Shown piece by piece: positions 24,341 to 32,890 of a stretch of 50,217 nucleotides of DNA. The stretch comes from Acidobacteriota bacterium (GTDB taxonomy: Bacteria; Acidobacteriota; Terriglobia; UBA7540). The notes under the pieces were generated by a model. That model worked only from the letters and a program-made list of their open reading frames with translations. It did no database searches and had not been told where the DNA came from. The position numbers and the translations under genes were made by a program. Where the stretch lies: contig CADDZJ010000018.1 in assembly GCA_902812415.1 (NCBI GenBank), forward strand, positions 1 to 50,217, written 5' to 3'. Each line of letters begins with the position of its first letter. The first letter of the stretch is position 1.

Positions 24341-24952
24341 ATGAAGTTAACCGAGGAATTCATGTTGATCGAGCCGGTGATTCTGGAGGGCCGCCAAGTG
24401 CGGCTTGAGCCGCTCACCCTGGAACACCTGGATGCCCTTTGCGCGTTCAGCCTCGGCGAAGACCTTTGGCGCTGGATGCCCTATGCGGTCCGCACGCCGC
24501 AAGAGATGCGCGATTACGTTCAATTCGTTCTGAAGGCGCAGGCCGAGGGCACATCGCTGCCTTTCGCCACGCGCGAGCGCGCTTCGAACTCGGTTGTGGG
24601 ATCCACTCGCTTTATGAATATTGACCGAGCGAACCGCCGCGTGGAAATCGGCGGAACGTTCATTGCGCCCCGCTGGCAGCGAACTTTTGTCAATACCGAG
24701 GCTAAATACCTGATGCTGCGGCACGCTTTTGAGAAGTGGGGATGTATTCGTGTGGAGTTCAAGACCGACTCGCTCAATGAACGCTCGCGCAAGGCCATCC
24801 TGCGTCTTGGCGCTAAGGAAGAGGGCACGTTCCGCAATCATATGGTCATGCCGGATGGGCGTTTCCGGCACAGCGTCTATTACAGCATTCTTGATTCGGA
24901 ATGGCCGGAGGTCAGAAGAAATCTGGAAGCCAAGCTCTCGCGTGCTGATTGA
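24341..24952 (+). CDS. GNAT-family N-acetyltransferase (RimJ/RimL type)
   Basis: A GNAT acetyltransferase of about 203 residues of the RimJ/RimL-like group. It starts with VILEGRQVRLEPLTLEHLDAL, contains the beta-sheet core VVGSTRFMNID and VEIGGTFIAPRWQRT, and ends with EFKTDSLNERSRKAILRLGAKEEG, the acetyl-CoA-contacting C-terminal part. The substrate is unknown: RimJ/RimL relatives act on ribosomal protein N termini, amino acids or antibiotics. ATG 24341 is used; GTG 24329 sits almost on the GGGAGAA box, and ATG 24362 is a further possibility. The 292-nt space upstream has no gene. Confidence 0.85.
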   Translation: MKLTEEFMLIEPVILEGRQVRLEPLTLEHLDALCAFSLGEDLWRWMPYAVRTPQEMRDYVQFVLKAQAEGTSLPFATRERASNSVVGSTRFMNIDRANRRVEIGGTFIAPRWQRTFVNTEAKYLMLRHAFEKWGCIRVEFKTDSLNERSRKAILRLGAKEEGTFRNHMVMPDGRFRHSVYYSILDSEWPEVRRNLEAKLSRAD

Positions 24953-25158
24953 AAAGAAAAACGAATCACTGTTTGAAAGCTGATAAGGGTTAATTTTGTC
25001 CGCGTATATCTTGTCGTTGTTGTCATCCCGAGCAAGCGGGGCGCTACGCCTTCCGCTTTCCGCCTTCTGATTCTTCACCCCCCATGCTGCTGACCAGAGA
25101 TGCAACATGGATAATCCCGCTTGAAAGTCCTTCTGAAGCGATTTCCGGTTGCGCGCTC

Positions 25159-25217
25159 AAAATTAGGAAAAATTAATCAAAAAAATTCTTGACACTGTCA
25201 TACGGTCACGTTAGAGT
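25159..25217 (+). promoter_or_regulatory. Main dcw-cluster promoter (mraZ promoter)
   Basis: The -35 TTGACA is at 25189-25194 and the -10 TAGAGT at 25212-25217, with an ideal 17-nt spacer. A very A/T-rich stretch (25159-25188) just upstream could act as an UP element. Transcription would start near 25224, immediately in front of the AAAGTGG repeats. Confidence 0.75.
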
Positions 25218-25225
25218 TGGGGACG

Positions 25226-25252
25226 AAAGTGGCTTAAAGTAGCTAAAAGTGG
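25226..25252 (+). promoter_or_regulatory. Three AAAGTGG-type MraZ boxes at 10-bp intervals
   Basis: AAAGTGG (25226-25232), AAAGTAG (25236-25242) and AAAGTGG (25246-25252) are spaced exactly 10 bp apart. MraZ in other bacteria, notably mollicutes, binds closely similar AAAGTG repeats in its own promoter region. Their position at the expected transcription start predicts autoregulation of the dcw cluster by the MraZ encoded just downstream. Confidence 0.75.
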
Positions 25253-25303
25253 TTGTCAAGGGTTGCCAAAGACAAAACTCGACGAGGTTTTCGGGATTCA
25301 ACA

Positions 25304-25744
25304 ATGTTACGAGGCAGGCATGCGGCGAGTGTCGATGCAAAGGGACGCCTGAAGATTCCGACTGCCTTCAAGACAATCATGGACGAAAAGTACGGCCCCG
25401 AATTTTATGTGACCAGCCTGGATGGGCAATACGTGCGCATTTACCCCTTCGCGGAATGGCGAAGGATCGAGGAGAAGCTGGCGGCTCTTCCCTCGATGAA
25501 CAAAGCCAAAAAAAAGTTTCTCGACCGCACCAACTATTGGGGACAGATGGCGCGAATGGACGGGCAGGGCAGAATTCTGATTCCTTCCCAGTTGCGCGAA
25601 TCGGCCGCGATGCGCGGGGAAGTGGCGGTGCTCGGATATCTGGAATATCTGGACGTGTGGAATCCGCAGCGATTCGATGAGCACCTGGAGCAGAATCCGA
25701 TCACCGAAGAGGACGAAAAGGCTTTGAGCGACCTCAACATTTAG
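25304..25744 (+). CDS. mraZ: Transcriptional regulator MraZ
   Basis: MraZ has two SpoVT-AbrB-like swapped-hairpin domains, forms ring-shaped oligomers and represses or tunes the dcw operon. The 146 residues from ATG 25304 begin LRGRHAASVDAKGRLKIP (first domain, DAKGRxKxP signature). They repeat the fold at RMDGQGRILIPSQLRE (second domain, DGQGRxLIP). The longer frame from TTG 25253 would include the operator repeats and is rejected. The ribosome-binding site is weak. It is the first gene of the dcw cluster, with rsmH starting 27 nt downstream. Confidence 0.95.
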   Translation: MLRGRHAASVDAKGRLKIPTAFKTIMDEKYGPEFYVTSLDGQYVRIYPFAEWRRIEEKLAALPSMNKAKKKFLDRTNYWGQMARMDGQGRILIPSQLRESAAMRGEVAVLGYLEYLDVWNPQRFDEHLEQNPITEEDEKALSDLNI

Positions 25745-25771
25745 CTGTTTGGCGGGCGCATAAGCGACTCG

Positions 25772-26650
25772 ATGAGTCATATTCCGGTTTTGCTTCAGGA
25801 AACGCTTGATTTATTGGACGTCCGGCCCGACGGCATTTACATTGACGCCACTGTTGGCAGCGGCGGCCATGCAGAGGCCATTTTGCGGAAACTGGAAGGC
25901 GGAAAGCTTCTGGGCATCGATCGCGATCCTGAGGCGCTGGCCCAGGCGAGCGCCCGCTTGCGGGAGTTTGGGGAAAAGGTTGTGTTACGGCGGGGGAACT
26001 TTGCGGAAATTGACGCGCTCCATGCGGCCAGCGGCTTGCCTCCGGCCAACGGAATGCTGGCTGACCTGGGCATGAGTTCGTTGCAACTGGAAGACGCCTC
26101 TCGCGGATTCAGTTTCGAGCGTTCTGGCCCCCTCGATATGCGCATGGACCCGGACAGCCCTTTGACGGCTGCCGATCTGGTCAATCGAAGCAGGGAGCGC
26201 GATCTGGCGGATTTGATCTTTCGTTTAGGGGAGGAGCGCCACTCGCGCCGTATTGCGCGAGCCATTGTGAAGGCCCGTCCGATTCAAACGACCACCACAC
26301 TGGCGCTGGTGGTAATGCGAGCAATCCCTTCCCGGACGGGCCTTCGCCACCTTCATCCTGCCACGCGGACGTTCATGGCCTTGCGGATGGCGGTGAATGA
26401 GGAATTGGAAAATCTGGAGAAGTTCTTGAGCCGCGCGCTTTCGGTGCTTGCGCCGAGCGGGCGACTGGCGATCCTCAGCTTTCATTCGCTGGAGGATCGG
26501 ATCGTTAAGCGGACATTTTATCAGTGGCACCGCGAGGGCAGAACGCAGTTGCTCACTCGTAAGATTGTCCGGCCCACTGAGGAGGAATCCCGCAACAATC
26601 CGCGATCGCGAAGCGCCAAATTGCGCGTGGTTGAGAAGCTGGCGACTTAA
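25772..26650 (+). CDS. rsmH: 16S rRNA (cytosine-1402-N4)-methyltransferase RsmH
   Basis: RsmH (MraW) methylates N4 of C1402 in 16S rRNA using SAM. The 292-residue protein begins HIPVLLQETLDLL, carries the SAM-binding motif ATVGSGGHAEAIL (about residues 26-38) followed by IDRDPEAL, and has the family-specific LADLGMSSLQLED, SRGFSF, PLDMRMD and ILSFHSLEDRIVK motifs. Length is slightly below the E. coli protein. The ATG is preceded by no obvious Shine-Dalgarno. As in most bacteria it directly follows mraZ. Confidence 0.96.
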   Translation: MSHIPVLLQETLDLLDVRPDGIYIDATVGSGGHAEAILRKLEGGKLLGIDRDPEALAQASARLREFGEKVVLRRGNFAEIDALHAASGLPPANGMLADLGMSSLQLEDASRGFSFERSGPLDMRMDPDSPLTAADLVNRSRERDLADLIFRLGEERHSRRIARAIVKARPIQTTTTLALVVMRAIPSRTGLRHLHPATRTFMALRMAVNEELENLEKFLSRALSVLAPSGRLAILSFHSLEDRIVKRTFYQWHREGRTQLLTRKIVRPTEEESRNNPRSRSAKLRVVEKLAT

Positions 26651-26704
26651 GCGGAAAAACTTCTTTCCACTGGTTCAGGTCTGGTTACAAGACGAGGAAG
26701 CATT

Positions 26705-27214
26705 ATGGCTACTGCACCTATTCTGGTTCCTGAGATTCAGAAACGCCCGCGCTGCTCGGCGCTCCACATTGTGGGCCGATCCTATCGCCCTGACGTGTTT
26801 TTCCCCAAGGCGATTGACAATTCCCACTTAGTCCGCGAAATCGACCCAGTCAAGCGACGCCAGTGCTACGCTTTGCTTCGCATCGGCGCGGTGGTGTTTC
26901 TATTCATTTTCTGCTTCGCCTTGCAGCACTTTGAGTGCATGCGATACGGCTACCAGATTGAGCAGTTGAAGTCTGAGCGGGCGGCCCTGCGGGTGGCGAA
27001 TCAGAAACTGCGCTTGGAGCAGGCCCTGCTTGCTGACCCTCAGCGCATCGACAAGCTTGCGCGCGCCGATCTCGGGCTGGCATCGCCTGAACCGCAGCAG
27101 GTGGTCCGGCTTGATGGAGCGGACTCGCAATCCTTGCAGCCCGGCGTTCCTGTTTTTGCCCGGAATTTTGAGGCGCTCGCGCCCATGAATCGAGGAATTC
27201 CGCGGGAGCCTTAG
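26705..27214 (+). CDS. ftsL: FtsL-like cell division protein
   Basis: A bitopic protein of 169 residues with a long cytoplasmic N terminus (about 58 residues). One membrane helix follows (IGAVVFLFIFCFALQHF, about 60-76), then a short coiled coil (YQIEQLKSERAALRVANQKLRLEQ) and the ARADLGLASPEPQQVV segment typical of FtsL/DivIC proteins. FtsL forms the FtsQLB subcomplex that activates FtsWI. The gene lies between rsmH and the transpeptidase gene, as ftsL normally does; sequence conservation is low, so position carries much of the weight. A GAGGAA box precedes the ATG. The stop codon abuts the ftsI start. Confidence 0.82.
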   Translation: MATAPILVPEIQKRPRCSALHIVGRSYRPDVFFPKAIDNSHLVREIDPVKRRQCYALLRIGAVVFLFIFCFALQHFECMRYGYQIEQLKSERAALRVANQKLRLEQALLADPQRIDKLARADLGLASPEPQQVVRLDGADSQSLQPGVPVFARNFEALAPMNRGIPREP

Positions 27215-29293
27215 ATGCCCCGGCTAGAGGTTCCTTACCCACCCACGAAGAAGCCTGAGAGATCGGTAATGCTCCGCCGTGGCCTGATGCTTGCGGCGGC
27301 ATTTGCGCTCTGGATGTTTCTGATCTTCGGCCGCCTTTATTACCTTCAAGTTATTAAATATGTGCACTGGTTCGAGCGCGCTCAGCGGCAGCAGCAGCGC
27401 ACCATCGTACTGGCCCCTCAGCGCGGCGCTATCTATGACTGTCGCCTTCATCCGCTGGCAATGAGCCTGCCGGTGGATTCCATCTACGCCGTTCCTTCGC
27501 ACATTGAGAATCCCGGGAGAGCCGCTCGGCTGCTTGCCTCCATTTTAGAGCTCGATCCCCAGGAACTGGAGGCTCGCTTTGAGGCGTCCCGGACTTTCTG
27601 CTGGGTAAAACGCAAGGTTTCGGCGGGCGAGTCCGAACGCGTGAAAGCTTTAGGGCTAAAGGGGATTTACTTCCAGAAAGAAATGAAGCGCTTTTACCCT
27701 CTGGGCGATCTGGCCTCAGCGATCCTCGGCTATGTCGGGATGGATGACCGCGGGCTGGCAGGCGTCGAGTATTCACTGAACTCGGAGATTGAGGGACAAC
27801 CCGGGCATGCTCTGGTGATGGAGGATGCGCGGCGGCAAACGTTCGGCTCCAGGGATGATCCGGGCAAGCCCGGGATGAACGCGCAGTTGACGCTCGATGC
27901 CGGGATTCAATATATCGCCGAAAGCGTCCTTGACGCGGACGTCGAGAAGTGGCACGCCAAGGGCGGAGTGGCCATCGTGCAGAATCCTTATACCGGCGCA
28001 ATTCTGGCTATGGCGAGCTACCCCACGTTCAATCCCAATAAGTATGCCGCAAGCCCTCCTCAAGACCGCATCGACCGGGGCGTCTCGTGGATTTTTGAGC
28101 CTGGCTCAACATTCAAATCGATCACCATTTCTTCCGCCATTGATGAGCATCTGGCGAAACCCACCGACCTGATCGATTGCCAGATGGGGGCGATCGTCCT
28201 GGGAGGTCGCACGATTCATGATGTTCGGGAAGTCATCCGGCACGAGCTTGCCGGCCCACTGACGCTAAGCCAGGTGCTGGCCTATTCGAGCGACGTGGGG
28301 GCGGTCAAGATAGCGCTGCGACTGGGTGAAGACCGCTTCTACGATCATGTTGTTAAATTCGGCTTCGGGGCGAAGACGAATATCGGCTTGCCGGGCGAGG
28401 AAGCTGGCCTGCTGATGCCGCCCAGCCGCTGGTCCGGGGTTTCCATCGGCGAAATTGCCATCGGGCAGGGAATCGGCGTCACGCCGCTTCAACTGGTGGA
28501 TGCTTATTCCGTCATCGCCAACGGCGGCATGCTGATTCAGCCGCGCATTGTGCGGGATATTTTCAGCGGAAACACCCACGATCCCGTCCCGCCAGAGTCC
28601 AGGCGCCGGGTGTTGAGCGAGCAGACGGCTGCAACAATGCGCCGGATGCTGGAAGGCGTGGTCGAGTTCGGCACAGGCACGGCGGCTCAGCTTGACGGCT
28701 ACTCGGCGGGCGGCAAAACCGGTACGGCGCAAAAGGTGGAGAACGGCCATTATTCCCACACGCATTACGTGGCCTCCTTCATCGGAATTGCGCCCATCCA
28801 TCATCCTGCGCTCACGATTCTGGTTTCCATTGATACTCCTGTCGGCGGCATTTATGGCGCTGAAGTGGCTGCGCCGGCGTGGAAGCAACTGGCGCAGCAG
28901 GCTCTGAGCTATCTCAATGTGCCGCGCGACGAGCCGGTGAAGTCGCCGCTTCAGATGGCCTCTAGTGCGAAAACTAGCCGCGCGGTCGCCCTGCGGAGGG
29001 AAGCTGCCAATCCTGCCATTCCTCCGCTTCCACCTCATGACGCAGGATTAAAGCCGGTTTCCTATACTCCACCGGACGGCAGCGCTGGCCACGGGACAGT
29101 GATGATTAACAACGGGCCGATGGTGACGGTTCCGGACTTCACAGGTTTGAATGAAAGGAAAGTAGCGGACGAGTGCCAGGAACTTGATTTAGCCCTGAGC
29201 CTGGCAGGCAGCGGCCTGGCGGTTCAGCAGGACCCTGCGCCCGGCTCGAAAGTGCCGGAACGCTCGCTGATTAAGGTGGTCTTCGCGCGTTGA
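27215..29293 (+). CDS. ftsI: Division-specific transpeptidase FtsI (PBP3/PBP2x-type, with PASTA domain)
   Basis: Class B penicillin-binding protein that cross-links septal peptidoglycan with FtsW. The 692 residues comprise a short cytosolic tail, one membrane helix (about 25-43), the pedestal dimerisation domain, the transpeptidase domain (about 230-575) and a C-terminal PASTA domain (about 632-692, VTVPDFTGLNERKVADECQ). Active-site motifs are S298-TFK (EPGSTFKS), S358-S-D (a Ser-Ser-Asp in place of the usual SxN) and K501-TG. The ATG follows the ftsL stop codon with no gap. PASTA on a division PBP is typical of Gram-positives and also found in acidobacterial/deltaproteobacterial FtsI. Confidence 0.94.
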   Translation: MPRLEVPYPPTKKPERSVMLRRGLMLAAAFALWMFLIFGRLYYLQVIKYVHWFERAQRQQQRTIVLAPQRGAIYDCRLHPLAMSLPVDSIYAVPSHIENPGRAARLLASILELDPQELEARFEASRTFCWVKRKVSAGESERVKALGLKGIYFQKEMKRFYPLGDLASAILGYVGMDDRGLAGVEYSLNSEIEGQPGHALVMEDARRQTFGSRDDPGKPGMNAQLTLDAGIQYIAESVLDADVEKWHAKGGVAIVQNPYTGAILAMASYPTFNPNKYAASPPQDRIDRGVSWIFEPGSTFKSITISSAIDEHLAKPTDLIDCQMGAIVLGGRTIHDVREVIRHELAGPLTLSQVLAYSSDVGAVKIALRLGEDRFYDHVVKFGFGAKTNIGLPGEEAGLLMPPSRWSGVSIGEIAIGQGIGVTPLQLVDAYSVIANGGMLIQPRIVRDIFSGNTHDPVPPESRRRVLSEQTAATMRRMLEGVVEFGTGTAAQLDGYSAGGKTGTAQKVENGHYSHTHYVASFIGIAPIHHPALTILVSIDTPVGGIYGAEVAAPAWKQLAQQALSYLNVPRDEPVKSPLQMASSAKTSRAVALRREAANPAIPPLPPHDAGLKPVSYTPPDGSAGHGTVMINNGPMVTVPDFTGLNERKVADECQELDLALSLAGSGLAVQQDPAPGSKVPERSLIKVVFAR

Positions 29294-29397
29294 AGGGGAG
29301 GACTGGCTGAGAGCCGTCACACATATTGATGCGCGCTCCTGAAGCGGCGAGGGAAGTGGTTAAGGGTTAAGACACGCGCGCAAAAGGCTGTATACTG

Positions 29398-30882
29398 GTG
29401 TCAAAGATGATTTTGAGGGAGTTGTTGCGATCCGCGGCCGTGCTGGGCGTTGAAGGCGACCTGGGCCGTGACATTCGCTCGCTCGCCTACGACTCTCGTC
29501 AGATTCAACCAGAAAGTCTCTTTTTTGCGATTCAAGGTGAACGCGCGGACGGGCATCAGTTCATCAAGCAGGCCCTCGAAAAAGGAGCGGCTGGAATCGT
29601 CAGCGAGCGCGCCGCACCGTCCGATTTTGCGTCCACCTGGATTCGCGTTCCGCACATTCGGCGGGCTCTCTCGGAAATCAGCCGAACGTTTTACGACCAT
29701 CCGGAATCCAAACTGAAATTGGTAGGCATTACCGGCACGAACGGCAAGACGACCACGGCCTACCTTATTCGTTCCATCCTCGAAGCGGCTGGAATGAAAA
29801 CCGGCCTTTTGGGCACCATCGAATATTCGATTGGAGACCGGACAATTCCGGCGCTGCACACTACGCCAGAGTCTCTCGATCTCGCAGGATATCTTGCCGA
29901 ACTGGTTCAGGCAGGGGGGCAAGCGGCCGTGATGGAGGTTTCATCCCACGCGCTGGCGCAGGGACGCACGTGCGGATTTCCTTTTCAGACGGCGGTTTTC
30001 ACCAACCTGACCGGCGATCACCTGGATTATCACAAGGATATGGAGAGCTATTTTGCCGCCAAGCGGCGGCTTTTCGAGGGCGATGGGACGCCTCCGCCGG
30101 AGTTGGGAGTGATCAATCTGGATGATCCCTGGGGCGCCCGCCTGCTCAAAGTGGAGCAGCCCCGCCAGATTACCTATGGGATTGAGTCCGACGCGCAGGT
30201 AAAGGTCAAGCATTCAAGCCTCAAGCCGGACGGGGTTCAGGCCACGCTTTTGACGCCAGAGGGCAAGCTGGATATCGAATCGCCTCTGCTGGGCCGGGCC
30301 AATCTGGAGAACATCCTGGCGGCGGTTGCCGCCACGGAGGGCATGGGCGTTTCCAAAGAGTCTATCCAGAAGGGCGTCGCAGCCGTGCGTCAAGTGCCGG
30401 GGCGTTTTGAGCGGGTCGACGAGGGCCAGCCCTTCACGGTTCTTGTGGATTACGCTCACACTCACGATGCCTTGCGAAACGCCCTGAAAACCGCGCGCGA
30501 GCTTACCCGCGACCAACTGATCGTGCTTTTTGGCTGTGGAGGAGATCGCGACCGCACCAAGCGCCCGCTGATGGGTGAGGCGGCGGGTAATCTGAGTGAC
30601 AGGGTGGTATTGACTTCAGATAATCCGCGGAGCGAAGACCCGATCCTGATCATGAATGACGTGATGGTGGGACTTCAGAAGTCAGGGAAATCGTATATTG
30701 CAGAGGTAGACCGCGAGGCGGCGATCCGGAAAGCGCTGGAACAGGCTCATGAGGGGGACTTGGTCCTGCTGGCAGGCAAAGGGCACGAGACTTATCAGGT
30801 TCTCAAGGACCGCTCCATTCCTTTCGATGATCGCGAGGTTGCAAGGAGGATTTTGCGCGAAATGGGCTTCCGCAGAACTTAA
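29398..30882 (+). CDS. murE: UDP-MurNAc-L-Ala-D-Glu:meso-diaminopimelate ligase MurE
   Basis: Mur ligase adding the third stem residue. The 494 residues show the N-terminal UDP-binding domain, the ATP-binding P-loop ITGTNGKTTTAYL (about residues 113-125) and the central HTTPESLDL and FTNLTGDHLDYH motifs. The C-terminal LTSDNPRSEDP follows; DNPR is the hallmark of meso-diaminopimelate-specific MurE, as opposed to lysine-adding enzymes. GTG 29398 is used because AAAGG lies 10 nt upstream; ATG 29407 would be three codons shorter. It is 104 nt after ftsI. Unusually, a repeat lies between it and murF. Confidence 0.95.
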   Translation: MSKMILRELLRSAAVLGVEGDLGRDIRSLAYDSRQIQPESLFFAIQGERADGHQFIKQALEKGAAGIVSERAAPSDFASTWIRVPHIRRALSEISRTFYDHPESKLKLVGITGTNGKTTTAYLIRSILEAAGMKTGLLGTIEYSIGDRTIPALHTTPESLDLAGYLAELVQAGGQAAVMEVSSHALAQGRTCGFPFQTAVFTNLTGDHLDYHKDMESYFAAKRRLFEGDGTPPPELGVINLDDPWGARLLKVEQPRQITYGIESDAQVKVKHSSLKPDGVQATLLTPEGKLDIESPLLGRANLENILAAVAATEGMGVSKESIQKGVAAVRQVPGRFERVDEGQPFTVLVDYAHTHDALRNALKTARELTRDQLIVLFGCGGDRDRTKRPLMGEAAGNLSDRVVLTSDNPRSEDPILIMNDVMVGLQKSGKSYIAEVDREAAIRKALEQAHEGDLVLLAGKGHETYQVLKDRSIPFDDREVARRILREMGFRRT

Positions 30883-30973
30883 CGTGTCAGGCTATCGAGA
30901 AGCGGATATGGAGTGTGCGCATCTGTCAGGTTGCCCAAAACTCCTGCAACCTCTCTGAGGAGCCGTTCCAGGC

Positions 30974-31048
30974 CGTCATTCTGAAGGGCCAAAGGCGATG
31001 AATCATTCTTGTATTTGATTGATTTTGAGATACAGGGATTCTTCGCCC
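30974..31048. repeat. GTCATTCTGAG repeat (degenerate) between murE and murF
   Basis: CGTCATTCTGAAGGGCCAAAG, quoted here as CGTCATTCTGAAGGGCC, begins a left arm; GATACAGGGATTCTTCGCC ends a truncated right arm. The outer end of the right arm is missing. It fills most of the 222-nt murE-murF gap. Confidence 0.65.
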
Positions 31049-31104
31049 ATACATCGAGGGCCTGGTATTCTTTCCCGGAGCAACGCTAAAAAAGGGAAAT
31101 CCTG

Positions 31105-32538
31105 ATGCAGCTTTCGTTGAATGAAATCGCTGCGGTTTTAAACTCGCAATGGCACGGGTCGGATGGGACTGTCAGCGGTTATTCCATTGACTCCCGGTCG
31201 CTTGAAGCCGGAGACCTTTTCTTCGCCATCCGAGGTCCCCGCCACGATGGTCATAATTTCATTGAACAAGTTATTACGAAGGGTGCGAAAGCGGCGGTGG
31301 TTTCAAACGACTACCATTCGCCGAAATCTGACTGGGCCTCGCTATTGATTCCCGTGCCGGATACTACGAAGGCTCTGCAACAACTTGCGCGCGCGGCGCG
31401 ACGCAAGTGGCCGGGCCAGGTTATCGGCATTACTGGCAGCACCGGCAAGACCACCACCAAGGAAATGATCGCAGCGGTCCTGGCACAGCGCTTCAGCGTG
31501 CTCAAGACCTCCGGAAACCTGAACAATCATTATGGAGTGCCTCTCACGCTGCTCCGGCTTGAGCCTCATCACCAGGTTGCGGTGATTGAGATGGCGATGT
31601 CAGGTCCCGGAGAGATTGACTTGCTGGCTTCATTGGCGGAGCCGCAGGTGGGAGTGGTCACCAATGTGGCCCCGGTTCATCTTGAATTCTTCGATTCCAT
31701 TGACTCTATCGCGCGCGCCAAGCGCGAGCTGATCGAGCGTCTCGAAGCGCCCGGCATTGCAGTTTTGAACCACGATGACCAGCGCGTTCGCGGCTTTTCC
31801 GCGGGCTTCCAGGGACGGGTGGTGACTTATGGCTTCACGGCAGGAGCAGCTTACCAGGGGCTGAATATCCGCCCTTCGGCCCTGGACGGAAGCGGCAATT
31901 TCGTGACGGAATTTGAAGTGCAGGCGGAAGCTTTGTCAGGGAAATTCACCATTCCGCTTCCGGGCCGTCATAACGTTGAAAATGCCCTGGCTGCCATCGC
32001 AACAGCCGGCTTGTTTGGTTTATCGAAAGAGGAAGTGGGAGCGGGGCTTCGATCCTTCAAGGCTCCCGGACAGAGGACCGAGATTTTGCAGTTGCCGGGT
32101 GATGGATGGATGATCAACGATGCCTACAATTCCAATCCGCATGCGATGCGGAAGATGCTTGAGATGCTGGCATCGTGGCCAGGAGCCAAGAGGCGAATTG
32201 TGATGGCAGGTGAAATGCTGGAGCTCGGGCCTTCTTCGCCGGATTGGCATCGGAGAATCGGTGAAAGGTGCGTGGAAGCTGGGATTGATTGGTTGCTTGC
32301 CGTCCAGGGCGATGCGCAATTTTTTCTGGAAGGTGCAAAAAATGCTGGATTCGCGCCCGATCGGGCCAGGTTCTTTTCGGACGCTGAACAGGCGGGCCGG
32401 TTTTATCTGGAGATGACGCAGCCCGGAGACATCGTCCTGATAAAAGGCTCACGAGGCGTGCGGCTGGAGAGGGCGATTGCTGTGATTCTCAATGGCCTGA
32501 ATGCCCAAAAGGCGCAAGAGCCGGTCAAGAAGGATTGA
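31105..32538 (+). CDS. murF: UDP-MurNAc-tripeptide:D-Ala-D-Ala ligase MurF
   Basis: MurF adds D-Ala-D-Ala to complete the UDP-MurNAc-pentapeptide. The 477-residue protein has the N-terminal substrate domain (GYSIDSRSLEAGDLFFAIRG), the P-loop ITGSTGKTTTKEM (about residues 109-121), the NLNNHYGVPLTLLRL and EMAMSGPGEI segments specific for MurF, and a C-terminal domain with NDAYNSNPHAM and MLELG. A purine-rich AAAAAAGGGAAA precedes the ATG. It is separated from murE and mraY by repeat-containing gaps, so it may have its own transcription signals. Confidence 0.95.
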   Translation: MQLSLNEIAAVLNSQWHGSDGTVSGYSIDSRSLEAGDLFFAIRGPRHDGHNFIEQVITKGAKAAVVSNDYHSPKSDWASLLIPVPDTTKALQQLARAARRKWPGQVIGITGSTGKTTTKEMIAAVLAQRFSVLKTSGNLNNHYGVPLTLLRLEPHHQVAVIEMAMSGPGEIDLLASLAEPQVGVVTNVAPVHLEFFDSIDSIARAKRELIERLEAPGIAVLNHDDQRVRGFSAGFQGRVVTYGFTAGAAYQGLNIRPSALDGSGNFVTEFEVQAEALSGKFTIPLPGRHNVENALAAIATAGLFGLSKEEVGAGLRSFKAPGQRTEILQLPGDGWMINDAYNSNPHAMRKMLEMLASWPGAKRRIVMAGEMLELGPSSPDWHRRIGERCVEAGIDWLLAVQGDAQFFLEGAKNAGFAPDRARFFSDAEQAGRFYLEMTQPGDIVLIKGSRGVRLERAIAVILNGLNAQKAQEPVKKD

Positions 32539-32890
32539 CTGGACAGGTGAGAAACTCATCCGTCCTGCTATGGGGAGCTGTTCCAACTGTCATTCTGAGG
32601 AGCCGAAGGCGGTTCCTTCGCTGTGCTCAGGACAGGCTCTGAGTGAAACGAAGGAAGAATCCCTGCATCGAATGGGTTCCGCAATACGGGGATTTTTGCT
32701 ATCGCTCAGAGTGACAACCGAAGGACTTTAGGTCAACGTGCCCAAAGGGTTTTTCATCAACCTCTTATGAAAGGCCGAACCAGGGCTATAAGGCGTTTTC
32801 AAAATCCATGGAGACTCGATGGGGAAATGAACTCGAAACTTAATGGAAAGGGAAGCCTCAACGTTGAGGGCTGCGAACGACTGACCGCGA
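32539..32890. other. murF-mraY gap
   Basis: This 352-nt gap inside the dcw cluster contains one full GTCATTCTGAG palindrome (32588-32716). The following 170 nt include a TTTTTCATCAACCTCTTATGA segment like the outer arm of the long repeat at 21751-21935 (quoted in part: TTTTTCATCAACCT). I see no gene and no clear promoter. Confidence 0.5.
32588..32716. repeat. GTCATTCTGAG palindromic repeat, copy 6, between murF and mraY
   Basis: Left arm TGTCATTCTGAGGAGCCGAA, then GTGAAACGAAGGAAGAATCC; right arm AATACGGGGATTTTTGC, then CGCTCAGAGTGACA. The left arm contains an extra insertion of about 20 nt (CTTCGCTGTGCTCAGGACAG). Confidence 0.8.
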
